Positions 39,347 through 47,929 of a stretch of 64,000 nt of DNA are shown here, one piece after another. The first letter of the stretch is position 1, and each line of letters opens with the position of its first letter. The notes beneath the pieces are model-generated. The model saw only the letters and a list, made by a program, of their open reading frames with translations, did no database searches and had not been told where the DNA came from. The stretch is from Nevskia sp. (lineage in GTDB: Bacteria > Pseudomonadota > Gammaproteobacteria > Nevskiales > Nevskiaceae): contig JAKFUK010000001.1 in the NCBI GenBank assembly GCA_021732745.1, forward strand, positions 1,376,931 to 1,440,930. Reading direction: 5' to 3'. The position numbers and the translations under genes were made by a program.

Positions 39347-40417
39347 TCATGGCGACACCGACTTGAGATCGGAGCCGCGAATGATTTCGATCTGCGGTGG
39401 ACGCGCCGGTCCGGTGCGCAGCGGAACCTTCTTCTTTTCCTTGGGCACCAGCTTGGTCAGCTCGGTCGCCGTGATCACCTGTTCAGCGGCCAGTGCAGCA
39501 GCAGCTGCTTCGGCATCGGCCTTGGCTTTTTCGGCAGCGGTCAACGGTCGGGCGGGAACAGCCGGATCGGACGAGAGCGCCGATATCGTCGTCGCCTCGG
39601 TGGTGACAGCCGGTGCTGCAGGATCAGCCGCTGCGAAGCCAGCGGTCGCGGCCTCCGGCGGCGTGCCGTGCAGGGACAATCTCAATTCGCCGTAGGCCGC
39701 ACCGAGCAAGACCCGGGTGATCTGCGGTTCCGGAATCGCCAGCACGGCGGTACGCTCGCGGCGCTGCTGGACCTGACCATTCTTGTTCTTGTCCTTCTGC
39801 TCTTCCAGGCCTTTCGGGGGCTCGACGAGATGATCTTCGTAGGCCAGCACCTTGATTTCGCGAATCAGCACGCGCGCCTGAGTGGGGATGTCCTTTTTCT
39901 CTTCTTCCTTGACCTCTTCCTCGCCAGTCGGCGTGTCGCTGACCGACTTGATATAAACGAGAACGTCCACGATGTCGCCCGGGCGGACGAAGCCGCCGAC
40001 GCCGACTACATCGTCGACCTTCAGCGACAGCGCGCGATGGCCCTCCGGCACGCCGCGCGCGATCTGGTTGGTGTCCTTGAAGAAGCGCGGCACTACTGGC
40101 GCACCGGCGTCGATATCGACCAGCGGCGTGCGGCCGATCGCGTCATTGACGTTGGCGAAATATTCAGTCGGCGCGATGGTCATCGGCGCGACCACCACAT
40201 CGCTGTCCTTGAGTGGCACATTGGCCGCGAGCGGATGGGTTGCGACCACCACCATGATCTGTGGCGAAGTCGGTGCGGCAGCGGCCTGCTGCGACGCTTG
40301 CGCCTTGGCAGCACTTTCGGCAAAGCCCCTGCTCATTCGCCAGCCGATGATCACGAGCACGATCGCGATCAATCCAAGCACGATCGCGATCACTCGAATC
40401 GCGTTGCTGTTGTTCAT
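39347..40417 (-). CDS. cpaB: Flp pilus assembly protein CpaB/RcpC
   Basis: 356 residues: N-terminal membrane anchor (AIRVIAIVLGLIAIVLVIIG), an SAF-type domain (ANVPLKDSDVVVAPMTIAPT ... RALSLKVDDVVGVGGFVRPG) and a Lys/Glu-rich insert around 170-220, then an Ala/Lys-rich C-terminus of about 100 residues. RcpC/CpaB supports secretin function, possibly through peptidoglycan contact. The next gene, tadE, ends 98 bases upstream. Confidence 0.9.
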   Translation of the reverse strand: MNNSNAIRVIAIVLGLIAIVLVIIGWRMSRGFAESAAKAQASQQAAAAPTSPQIMVVVATHPLAANVPLKDSDVVVAPMTIAPTEYFANVNDAIGRTPLVDIDAGAPVVPRFFKDTNQIARGVPEGHRALSLKVDDVVGVGGFVRPGDIVDVLVYIKSVSDTPTGEEEVKEEEKKDIPTQARVLIREIKVLAYEDHLVEPPKGLEEQKDKNKNGQVQQRRERTAVLAIPEPQITRVLLGAAYGELRLSLHGTPPEAATAGFAAADPAAPAVTTEATTISALSSDPAVPARPLTAAEKAKADAEAAAAALAAEQVITATELTKLVPKEKKKVPLRTGPARPPQIEIIRGSDLKSVSP

Positions 40418-40515
40418 GCGCTACCGCTCCCTATCTTGGTGTATGCCGCTGTTTGACGGCAGCTTAAACGATCTATACCGGCTTTTTCAGTTTGACGCCG
40501 GCGTCATTTCCCGAT

Positions 40516-40974
40516 TCACGACAGTCGACCGGCGGCGGTTGCAATCAGGGATGGCGGCAGCGGTGGAATGGTGCCGACGCCCGGCACGGCAATGGTCGGA
40601 AACAGCGTGGGAGTGGTCAGGCTGTAGGTGACCAGCGCGCGCAGCGTGTTCGGGTCCGGCATGTCGAAACTCACGGTCAGTGCTGTCGGCACGCCGACAC
40701 CGGCCAGCGAGAAATTGTTCGCAATCGCGATGTTGGCCTGATTCTGGGCTGCTGCCAGATAGGCACCGGCATCGTCTCCCGGCGCGACCGCGATGGCCGC
40801 ACGCACTGCTTCCTGGGCGAGGAAATTGATGCGCTGCTGAAGAAAATAGATGTACCCGTAAACGATGCCGCCGTAGACCATGGCGAAGACCAGCGGAAAG
40901 ATCAGTGCGAACTCAACTGCGGAAGCACCGGCGAGGCGGCGGGGCAGTCGGCGGACAAGGCGATCAGAGGCCAT
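40516..40974 (-). CDS. tadE: TadE-like pseudopilin
   Basis: 152 residues. The N-terminal segment GASAVEFALIFPLVFAMVYG has the prepilin-like cleavage context and hydrophobic stretch of TadE/TadG proteins; the rest is a short periplasmic domain with no von Willebrand region, so it is TadE-like. Such minor pilins are processed by TadV. It overlaps the tadV stop by 11 bases. No separate tadF or tadG is present. Confidence 0.85.
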   Translation of the reverse strand: MASDRLVRRLPRRLAGASAVEFALIFPLVFAMVYGGIVYGYIYFLQQRINFLAQEAVRAAIAVAPGDDAGAYLAAAQNQANIAIANNFSLAGVGVPTALTVSFDMPDPNTLRALVTYSLTTPTLFPTIAVPGVGTIPPLPPSLIATAAGRLS

Positions 40975-41428
40975 GGTCGAAATTTCCGGACAGGAACAGG
41001 AAGGTGAGAAAACCTGATGACAGGGCGATTGCCGCCGGTATGCGGCCGGGTTTGCGCCGGCTCATTCGTCCGCGCACCGACACGACGACCGCCATCAACC
41101 CCAGCACCAAAGCAAAGACCAACAGTATCGCAACGATGCCGGCCGGGCCGCTCAGAAAGCCGAGTACAGCCAAGTATTTCACGTCTCCCGAGCCGAACTG
41201 GCGCAGCAGATAACCAGGTAGCCCGGATGCCAATCCGACGCCCATGCCAACCAGGGCTGCGGACAGCGACGGACCGAGAATTCCGGCACCGTTCAAGAAC
41301 TGGAACAGGACGGCGGGTACAAAAACCAGCAGCAATAACGAGTTGGGCACCCGTAACTGCCGGAAATCGGTTCCGGCGATCACGAGTGCCCAAATCGACA
41401 GCGAACCGGCGATCAGTGCGTCAGGCAC
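40964..41428 (-). CDS. tadV: Prepilin peptidase TadV/CpaA (A24 family)
   Basis: 154-residue polytopic aspartyl protease. Both catalytic aspartates are present: Asp21 in GTDFRQLRVPN and the Asp of the GxGD motif in FGSGDVKYLA. It removes the leader of Flp and TadE. The size matches CpaA/TadV, without the N-methyltransferase domain of PilD. Lies 21 bases after the flp stop. Confidence 0.92.
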   Translation of the reverse strand: MPDALIAGSLSIWALVIAGTDFRQLRVPNSLLLLVFVPAVLFQFLNGAGILGPSLSAALVGMGVGLASGLPGYLLRQFGSGDVKYLAVLGFLSGPAGIVAILLVFALVLGLMAVVVSVRGRMSRRKPGRIPAAIALSSGFLTFLFLSGNFDHGL

Positions 41429-41449
41429 GAGCCGGCGAGTGCGGTCGAA

Positions 41450-41629
41450 CTAGCCCGAAGCAGCGCTCGACAGCGCGCCGGAGATATTGGTGAACAGCGC
41501 CAGCAAGCTGGTGCCGGACGTGATCAGCACGCTGACGATGACGACGGCGATCAGGCCGACGATGAGGCCGTACTCGACCGCGCTCGCGCCTTCTTCGTTG
41601 CGCAGGAAATTCTGGACTTTCTTGATCAT
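41450..41629 (-). CDS. flp: Flp-type IVb pilin
   Basis: 59 residues: MIKKVQNFLRNEEG leader, then GASAVEYGLIVGLIAVVIV. Cleavage is expected at the Gly-Ala bond; mature Glu5 and Tyr6 are the hallmarks of Flp pilins. A GGAG box is 9-12 bases before the ATG. It is the major pilus subunit and first gene of the Tad operon, which explains the promoter just upstream. Confidence 0.95.
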   Translation of the reverse strand: MIKKVQNFLRNEEGASAVEYGLIVGLIAVVIVSVLITSGTSLLALFTNISGALSSAASG

Positions 41630-41692
41630 GGGAACGGACTCCGTTTGTAACGATTTTGGGGGGCGGTACGGGCGGCTACTGCCCGTGACGAA

Positions 41693-41721
41693 ACCTTATG
41701 ACAGGGGTGGGGGGGTGTCAA
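41693..41721 (-). promoter_or_regulatory. Putative sigma-70 promoter of the Tad operon
   Basis: On the minus strand TTGACA (41721-41716) and TAAGGT (41698-41693) are 17 bases apart, about 65 bases before the flp start. The spacer is a C-rich run. A GGGCGG..-type hairpin (CGGGCGGCTACTGCCCG) lies in the leader. The -35 is consensus, the -10 weak. Confidence 0.5.
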
Positions 41722-41797
41722 AGCTGCTGGTTCCCGCTTCCTGTACCGCTCATCGGTTATGGTGCAAGCGAGCCCCTGAACCGGATCTTCAAGCCCC

Positions 41798-42637
41798 GTG
41801 GCGACCTACGCAATCGGCGATGTCCAGGGTTGCTGCGATGCGCTTTCGCGCCTGCTCGACCACCTGAATTTCGACCCCGCTGCCGACCATCTCTGGTTCG
41901 CGGGCGACCTGGTCAATCGCGGCAAGCAGTCTGCGGCAACCCTGCGGCTGATCATGAGCCTCGGCGATCGCGCGTCGACCGTGCTCGGCAACCACGACCT
42001 GCACCTGCTCGCCGTTGCCAACGGCGGCAAGCGCGGCCGTCGCGACAGCCTGGACGACGTGCTCGACGCCCCTGACCGCGAGCAACTGCTGCACTGGCTG
42101 CGCCAGCAGCCGCTGATCCATGCCAGCGCCGATGGCCGCTGGCAGATGCTGCATGCGGGCTTGCCGCCGCAGTGGACGATCGCCGAAGCAAAGGCCAACG
42201 CCCACGAAGTCGAAGCCGTGCTGCGCGGCCCGGAAGCGGGCGAACTGCTGCGCCGCATGTACGGCGACCAGCCCGATCGCTGGGACCCCACCCTCGCCGG
42301 CTGGCCGCGCCTGCGCTTCATCATCAATTGCTTCACCCGGCTGCGTTACTGCACGCCCGATGGCCGCATCGCGCCGGAACCGAAAGGCGCGCCGGGTAGC
42401 CAGCCGAAAGGTCTGGTGCCCTGGTTCGAGCTGCCGGGCCGACGCAGCGCCGATCACCGCATCGTGTTCGGCCATTGGTCGACTCTGGGCCAGGTGCACT
42501 GGCCGGCGCAGCAGGTCTGGGGACTCGATACCGGCTGCGTCTGGGGCGGCCGCCTGAGCGCGCTGAGACTGGACGACGACATGCTGTTCAGCGTCGATTG
42601 CGACGAGTACCGGACGCCCGACAACGAAGGCGATTGA
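41798..42637 (+). CDS. apaH: Symmetrical bis(5'-nucleosyl)-tetraphosphatase
   Basis: Hydrolyses Ap4A and removes Np4 caps from RNA. 279 residues from a GTG. Metallophosphatase motifs: YAIGDVQGCCDAL, FAGDLVNRGKQS, VLGNHDLHLL and MLHAGLPPQW, with GHWSTLG downstream. In relatives it follows ksgA-apaG; here it is separated from rsmA by the whole Tad locus and apaG is absent from the window. Confidence 0.95.
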   Translation: MATYAIGDVQGCCDALSRLLDHLNFDPAADHLWFAGDLVNRGKQSAATLRLIMSLGDRASTVLGNHDLHLLAVANGGKRGRRDSLDDVLDAPDREQLLHWLRQQPLIHASADGRWQMLHAGLPPQWTIAEAKANAHEVEAVLRGPEAGELLRRMYGDQPDRWDPTLAGWPRLRFIINCFTRLRYCTPDGRIAPEPKGAPGSQPKGLVPWFELPGRRSADHRIVFGHWSTLGQVHWPAQQVWGLDTGCVWGGRLSALRLDDDMLFSVDCDEYRTPDNEGD

Positions 42638-42654
42638 GGACGACGGATCGCCGC

Positions 42655-42719
42655 AGGTCCGGATTCATCCGGACGGCGCGGAACCGGGTCGCGAAGGATG
42701 TCCGGACGAATCCGGACCT
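42655..42719. repeat. REP inverted pair overlapping the MMPL gene end
   Basis: AGGTCCGGATTCATCCGGAC (42655-42674) and GTCCGGACGAATCCGGACCT (42700-42719) are inverted copies with one mismatch. The MMPL gene's stop (42665-42667) and its last 18 codons lie within it. Confidence 0.88.
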
Positions 42720-45136
42720 CCGCGGGTCAGCAGCAGACTGGCGAAGGCCGGCAGGATCACCAGCCCGGACAGCGCAATCGTCGTCCATGCCAGCGCCAGC
42801 AGCTTGCCGACGCCGCGCTGGGCCGGATATGCCGCCGCGATCCAGACCGCGAAACCGGCCGCCATCGCCAGCGCCACCAGCAGCACCCGGCCGTGGATCG
42901 CCAGCGCTTCCCGCAGCGCGGCGGCCAACGGCTGGCCGGCGGCGATCGAATCGCGCAGGTGCCGAACCATCAGCAGATGGCTGCCGACACCCGCCGCGAG
43001 GCTGCTCAGGCCCAGCGGCAAGGTCAGCAGAGTCAGTGCCACGCCGCTGCTGGCGGCCATGCCCAGCCCGATCCAGCCGGCTACGGCCAGCGGCAGCAGC
43101 ACGGCCGCCATCGCCAGCGCATCGCCGAGCAGCAGCCAGACGCCGAACGCCAGCGCGCCGAACATGATCAGTGCTGCCGTGCCGCGAAAATCGAGCAGCG
43201 CCGTCTGCCGCGCCAGGCTGGCACCGAGCGGTCCGCTGGCGAGCAGCGCCCGGATCGGGCAAGCACGCGCGTTGGCAGTGTCCCGACGACGCGGGTCCGC
43301 GCAGTACGCGGCATCGACATCGCGATGGCTGTCGAAGAATTCGGCGGCGTTGTCGCGATTGAAGCGGTCGACTTCAGCGGCGACGGTGGCCAGGCTCGCG
43401 GCATCGCGGCGATCGAGGTAGAGCGACACCGGAAAGGTTGCGCAGTCATCGGCGTGCAGGCCGCTGTCGGCGGTGATCGGCGCCATCGCCTGGGTCAGCG
43501 TTTCGCGATTGCGGGTCAGCACGCGGAACTTGGGCGACCCTTCGGAAAACGCCGTCAGCACCCGTTTCAGCGACTGCGGCAGCGCCGTGCTGCCGGTGAC
43601 CATGGGCAGGTTTTCGAGCTGCCAGACCAGCCGGTCAAGCTGTTCCAGCGCTTCGGCATCGGTGCAGGCCTGGGCCGCTGCTTCGACGATCACCCGGAAT
43701 TCGCGGACATTGCGCGGGAACGCGGCCGCAACCTTGGCAGCATCGGTCTTGGCCGGATTGTCGGGCGACAGGCGAGCCAGATCGGCGCCGGCCGGCTCGA
43801 TCGGCTGCGCCCGCTGCTGCCAGATGCTCAAGCCGCCGAGCGCGCCGACCGCCACCAGCACGGCAATGCCGGCACGCGGACGTGACAGCGCCGCCAGGGC
43901 GTCGATCAGCGCATCCAGCCATGAGCTGAGCCGCCAGCGGGACCGCACGGTGCCGGTCCAGCTGAGCAGGATCGGCAGTCCGAGGCCCACCATCGGCACA
44001 GCCGCGATCAAGCCCAGAACCACCACCAGCGCCACCTGTCGTGACAGCGGCACATCGCTGAACGCGGCGAGCATGGCGGCCGCGAGGGCTGCGATCAGGA
44101 GTCCGCCGCCCAGCGATCCCGCCAGTTGCCGCCAGGTCTGCAAGCTGGCCTCGAACCCGGCGCGATCGCCTTCGGCCGCCAATTGCAGCCAGCGCAGACC
44201 GAACTGTGCGCCCGCAATCAGGCCGGCGGTCACCGTCACCGCGATGGCCCAGGCGGCATCCGGATCGAGCGCGATGCCGAAAAGACGGATCAAGCCGAGC
44301 TGCCAGATCGTCGCCAGCGCCACACAGCCCAGACTGAGCGCCGTCACCCGCAGCGAGCCCAGCACGATCACCAGCAGCAACCCGCTCAAGGCCAGTCCGG
44401 CCGCCGCGAACAGCGCGGCGCGAGGGGCTTCCACCGCCAGCGCTTCGGCCAGCGCCGGGGCACCGATCAGGTGAATGCTGAAATCGTTGCCGCTGGTCGC
44501 TCTCGCGGCGCGCAGCACGTCGTCGAGGCTGTGCAGCAACTGACGCTGATCGTACGGCGCGCCGCTGAGCGGATCGCGCGCCAGCCAGGCGATCTCGATC
44601 TGCGCGCCGCGCTGGTCGGCGCTGACATAGCGGCCGGTGATGCCGGCTTTCGCGACGTGGCTGCGCAGCGTCGCCAACTGCGCGCGACTGGCATTTTCAG
44701 GGTCGAAATCAGCCGGCACCACGCTGGCCCCGAAGTAGCGGCCTTCGCTGACTTCGACATACCGGACTTCCGGCGTGAACAGCGAGCGCAGCCGCGATCG
44801 GTCGATGCCGGGCAGATGCCCGATGCCATCGGTCAAGGCCTTGAGCCGGCTGAGGAAAGCCGGGTCGTAGATGCTGCCGGCCTTGCGCAGCAGCGCAATG
44901 CGCATTGGATTGGCACCGTCGATCGCGTCGCGATGACGCAGTTCGGCCTGGCTGTAGGGATGGTCCGCAGGCTGGGCGCGATCGAAGGCGGCATCCAGCT
45001 TGAGCCCTGAGGCTTGCCAGCCCAGCAGCAGGCTTGTGGCGGCGAGGATCGCCAGCAGCCATCGGCGGTGGGCGAAGATCAGGGTTTCGAGCAGCCGCAG
45101 CGCCCGCGCGCTTCGCTTCAAGACGGATGCGTTCAT
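42665..45136 (-). CDS. MMPL/RND family transporter
   Basis: 823-residue membrane protein with twelve predicted helices: one at about 28-48, a large periplasmic loop, five around 230-400, one near 430, a second large loop and five at 665-810. The two-half architecture with VTVTAGLIAGAQFGLRWL in the first half and LLTLPLGLSSLAAGVGSHLL in the second matches the MMPL (HpnN/RND) superfamily, which exports lipids, hopanoids or siderophores. Its C-terminal tail (RGGPDSSGHPSRPGSAPSG) is encoded by a REP element. It overlaps the Ycf48-like gene by 4 bases. Such pairs are common in steroid- and hydrocarbon-using gammaproteobacteria; the substrate is not known. Confidence 0.88.
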   Translation of the reverse strand: MNASVLKRSARALRLLETLIFAHRRWLLAILAATSLLLGWQASGLKLDAAFDRAQPADHPYSQAELRHRDAIDGANPMRIALLRKAGSIYDPAFLSRLKALTDGIGHLPGIDRSRLRSLFTPEVRYVEVSEGRYFGASVVPADFDPENASRAQLATLRSHVAKAGITGRYVSADQRGAQIEIAWLARDPLSGAPYDQRQLLHSLDDVLRAARATSGNDFSIHLIGAPALAEALAVEAPRAALFAAAGLALSGLLLVIVLGSLRVTALSLGCVALATIWQLGLIRLFGIALDPDAAWAIAVTVTAGLIAGAQFGLRWLQLAAEGDRAGFEASLQTWRQLAGSLGGGLLIAALAAAMLAAFSDVPLSRQVALVVVLGLIAAVPMVGLGLPILLSWTGTVRSRWRLSSWLDALIDALAALSRPRAGIAVLVAVGALGGLSIWQQRAQPIEPAGADLARLSPDNPAKTDAAKVAAAFPRNVREFRVIVEAAAQACTDAEALEQLDRLVWQLENLPMVTGSTALPQSLKRVLTAFSEGSPKFRVLTRNRETLTQAMAPITADSGLHADDCATFPVSLYLDRRDAASLATVAAEVDRFNRDNAAEFFDSHRDVDAAYCADPRRRDTANARACPIRALLASGPLGASLARQTALLDFRGTAALIMFGALAFGVWLLLGDALAMAAVLLPLAVAGWIGLGMAASSGVALTLLTLPLGLSSLAAGVGSHLLMVRHLRDSIAAGQPLAAALREALAIHGRVLLVALAMAAGFAVWIAAAYPAQRGVGKLLALAWTTIALSGLVILPAFASLLLTRGGPDSSGHPSRPGSAPSG

Positions 45137-46107
45137 CGGCCTACAACCGGGCCGAGCAGATGCAGGCCGCGTTCACCGGCCAGTACCACGCCAGACTTGC
45201 GCGGTACCAGTGCCGACCAGGCCCCACCCGCCGGACTTTTCAGCCGGCGGACGCGGCGGGCGGCAAGATCGGCGAGCAGGATGATGCCGTCGGCACCAAC
45301 CAGCAGCGCGCGGTCGTCACCGATGCCGGCGCAGCCGTAAAAAGCGGCTGTGCTGCCGGTGTCGATCGCTTTCCAGCCGCCGCTGCGCACGTCAGCGCTG
45401 ACATAGGCGTTGCCGCGCAAGCCGCAGATCAGCGCGCCGCGCGCACCGATCGCCGCCGCGCCAAACAAGGTGGCATTGACTGGCGACCGGTAGCGCTTCC
45501 AGGTCCGGCCGTCATCGTTCGACAGCAGCAGCCGGCCCTGTTCGCCGGTGATCAGCAGATCGCCGTTGCCGAGTCGGGCGATCGCGTAGAGATTCAGTTC
45601 GTCTTCGTCGACGGCCGGGCTGCGCACCGGCGTCCAGTTGCCGCCGCCGTCCTCGGTGACCAGGAACAGCCCGAACGCGCCGATCGCATAACCGCGCCGG
45701 GCGTCGATGAACAGCACATCAAGCAGCGGCTTTTCGAGTTCCGGCGCGTAGTTCTGCAGGTTCCAGGTCTTGCCGCCATCGGCCGTGGCGAGGATCACGG
45801 CGTCGTGCCCGACGGCCCAGCCGTGGTCAGCGTCGGCGAAGCTGACGGCGGTCAGCGCCGAGCGCACCGGCACCGGCTGCTGCGACCAGTTGCGGCCATC
45901 GTCGGACGCGAGAATCTGGCCGCGCTCGCCGACCGCGATGTAGCGCGCGCCGGTATCGACCACGTCAAGCGCCAGCCGGCTCGCCGCCAGCGGCGCGATC
46001 AGCGCAGGGCGCGGCACATAGGCCGCTGCCGCCTGCGCTGGTGCGGCGTGCAGCACGAGGAGGGCCAGAATCGTGATCAGGCTGGACAAGCGAAGCAGGG
46101 AGGTCAA
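45133..46107 (-). CDS. Ycf48/HCF136-like beta-propeller protein
   Basis: 324 residues. Signal peptide (LITILALLVLHAAPAQAAAA), then repeated propeller blades with the Ycf48/BNR phrase: DDGRNWSQQPVP, DGGKTWNLQNYA, DGGGNWTPVRSP, DDGRTWKRYRSP, plus AVGHDAVILATAD. In non-phototrophs these proteins are encoded with MMPL/RND transporters, as here, and are thought to be periplasmic partners. It is coupled to the transporter (4-base overlap) and to pgeF upstream (4-base overlap). Confidence 0.85.
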   Translation of the reverse strand: MTSLLRLSSLITILALLVLHAAPAQAAAAYVPRPALIAPLAASRLALDVVDTGARYIAVGERGQILASDDGRNWSQQPVPVRSALTAVSFADADHGWAVGHDAVILATADGGKTWNLQNYAPELEKPLLDVLFIDARRGYAIGAFGLFLVTEDGGGNWTPVRSPAVDEDELNLYAIARLGNGDLLITGEQGRLLLSNDDGRTWKRYRSPVNATLFGAAAIGARGALICGLRGNAYVSADVRSGGWKAIDTGSTAAFYGCAGIGDDRALLVGADGIILLADLAARRVRRLKSPAGGAWSALVPRKSGVVLAGERGLHLLGPVVGR

Positions 46108-46847
46108 CGGGGTTCGATCCAGATCAGGGCCGCCATGCGCCCGCAGATGCCGTCGCGGCGGAAGGAATAGAAGCGCTCGGGGTCGGCAAAGGTGCTGATG
46201 CCGCCGCCGTACACGCGCGTGACACCGGCGCGCGCCAGTCGCTGGCGTGCCAGCGCGAACAGGTCGGCGAAATATTTGCCTTCAACCTCGGCGCGGCGGA
46301 AACACACTTCGGCAGCGGGATCAGCGGCGACAAAGGCGGCGCGCACTTCAGCGCCGACCTCGAAATCATCCGGCCCGATCGCCGGCCCCAGCCAGGCCAT
46401 CAGCTTCCCGGGCACCACCGGCAGCGCGGCAACGGTATTTTCCAGCACGCCGCCGCTCAAGCCCCGCCAGCCGGCATGGGCGGCCGCGACCACGCTGGCA
46501 TCGTCATCGCAGAACAGCACCGGCAGGCAGTCGGCGGCCTGCACGGCGCAGACGATACCGGGCTGTGTCGTGTACGCAGCATCGGCTTCCGGCTCCGTCG
46601 GCTGATGGGGAACCTGGACAACCCGCGTGCCATGCACCTGCCTTATCCATTCGGGCGCGCCCGGCAGGCCGAGATGGGCAAACAGCCGCTGCCGGTTGTC
46701 GTCGATTGCCGCCGGATCGTCACCGCTGCTGCGGCCCAGATTCAGCCCGGCGTGCAGGCCGACGCTCACCCCGCCCTCGCGCGTCGAGCAGGCCGCGCGA
46801 ATGGCGCGCGGTGCCGGCCAATCCGGGGTGATCGGCCGCAGGCTCAT
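46104..46847 (-). CDS. pgeF: Peptidoglycan editing factor PgeF (YfiH/laccase-domain)
   Basis: 247 residues of the Cu-oxidase_4/YfiH family. Signature: VVAAAHAGWRGLSGGVLENT with the metal His, NLGRSSGDDPAAIDDNRQRL, CAVQAADCLPVLFCD with the conserved Cys, and a terminal RRDGICGRMAALIWIE. PgeF removes wrongly incorporated L-Ser from muropeptide precursors; related proteins act as purine nucleoside phosphorylases. Overlaps rluD by 4 bases; the rluD-pgeF order is conserved. Confidence 0.93.
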   Translation of the reverse strand: MSLRPITPDWPAPRAIRAACSTREGGVSVGLHAGLNLGRSSGDDPAAIDDNRQRLFAHLGLPGAPEWIRQVHGTRVVQVPHQPTEPEADAAYTTQPGIVCAVQAADCLPVLFCDDDASVVAAAHAGWRGLSGGVLENTVAALPVVPGKLMAWLGPAIGPDDFEVGAEVRAAFVAADPAAEVCFRRAEVEGKYFADLFALARQRLARAGVTRVYGGGISTFADPERFYSFRRDGICGRMAALIWIEPR

Positions 46848-47827
46848 CGCGCTGCCGCAGCCGCCGCGACCTGGGCCGCATCGGCGCGCAGGCGATCGAA
46901 CAGCCGCAGCATGTCGGGTGGCGGATCGGCGCTGAACTCCATTTCCTCGCCCGTCACCGGATGCTCCAGCCGCAGTTCGCGGGCATGCAGCGCCTGACGC
47001 GGGAAGCCATTGAGCGCCGCGCGCAGGGTTTCGTCGATGTTGCGGCCGCGGGTCACCTTGCCGCCGTAGACCGCGTCGCCGACGATCGGATGAAGGATCT
47101 GCGCCATGTGCACGCGAATCTGGTGCGTGCGGCCGGTTTCCAGCTTCACCCGCAGCAGGGTGTGGTTCGGGAAGCGTTCCTGCACCCGGTAATGGGTGAC
47201 GGCCGGACGACCGCCCTCGACCACCGCCATCTTCAGGCGATTGCGCGGGTCGCGGCCGATCGGCATGTCGACCGTGCCACCGGCGGTCATTGCGCCGTTG
47301 ACCAGCGCGTCGTACTCGCGATTGATCTCGCGCGCCGCCATGTCGCTGACCAGGCGGGTGAACGCAGTCAGGGTCAAGCCGACGATCAAGAGACCGCTGG
47401 TGTCCTTGTCGAGCCGATGCACCAGACCGGCGCGCGGCAGCAGCTCGGTTTTCGGGAAACGGTGCAGCAGCGCGTTCTGCATCGTCGAATCGCTTTGCCC
47501 GGCACCCGGATGCACGGTCAGGCCCGGCGGCTTGTTGATCACCGCGATGTCGTCGTCCTCGTAAACGACGGTCAGCGGAATCGCCTGCGGACGGTCGTTG
47601 CCGGCCAGCGGGGATTCATCGGCGGTCAGTTCCAGGCGATCACCGGCCGCCACCGGCTGGCGCGATTTCTCGGCTGCTGCACCATTGACGGTCAGCGCGC
47701 CCTCGTCGATCCAGGTCTTCAGCCGCGACCGCGACCAGGCCTGGAACAACTGCGCGGCGACGGCGTCCAGACGCTGGCCGTCGAGATGCTCGGGAACCTC
47801 GGCCTGCTCGACGCGGCTCATGCGCAA
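46844..47827 (-). CDS. rluD: 23S rRNA pseudouridine(1911/1915/1917) synthase RluD
   Basis: 327 residues. S4-like RNA-binding domain at the N-terminus (QAWSRSRLKTWIDEGALTVN), the catalytic motif GLVHRLDKDTSGLLIVGLT with the nucleophilic Asp, and the C-terminal motif LKLETGRTHQIRVHM as VKLETGRTHQIRVHMA. It modifies helix 69 of 23S rRNA. Divergent from bamD, as in Pseudomonas. Confidence 0.95.
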   Translation of the reverse strand: MRMSRVEQAEVPEHLDGQRLDAVAAQLFQAWSRSRLKTWIDEGALTVNGAAAEKSRQPVAAGDRLELTADESPLAGNDRPQAIPLTVVYEDDDIAVINKPPGLTVHPGAGQSDSTMQNALLHRFPKTELLPRAGLVHRLDKDTSGLLIVGLTLTAFTRLVSDMAAREINREYDALVNGAMTAGGTVDMPIGRDPRNRLKMAVVEGGRPAVTHYRVQERFPNHTLLRVKLETGRTHQIRVHMAQILHPIVGDAVYGGKVTRGRNIDETLRAALNGFPRQALHARELRLEHPVTGEEMEFSADPPPDMLRLFDRLRADAAQVAAAAAAR

Positions 47828-47867
47828 GCGCCCGTTCGGCGCTGCGAATGGCCCGCCCCGGCCCGGA

Positions 47868-47895
47868 TTGGTGCCCTTCGGCCATGGGCTATACT
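47868..47895 (+). promoter_or_regulatory. Putative sigma-70 promoter of bamD
   Basis: TTGGTG (47868-47873) and TATACT (47890-47895) are 16 bases apart, and a GGC precedes the -10. They lie about 35 bases before the likely bamD start, in the rluD-bamD divergent gap. Confidence 0.6.
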
Positions 47896-47929
47896 CGTTT
47901 TCTGACTCAACGTGCTGATGCTCCGCGTA

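Noticed and set aside
37857-39695. Plus-strand open frame of 612 codons
   Set aside because: Antisense to the secretin and cpaB genes; composition is Arg/His/Gln-rich with no domain, as expected of a shadow frame.
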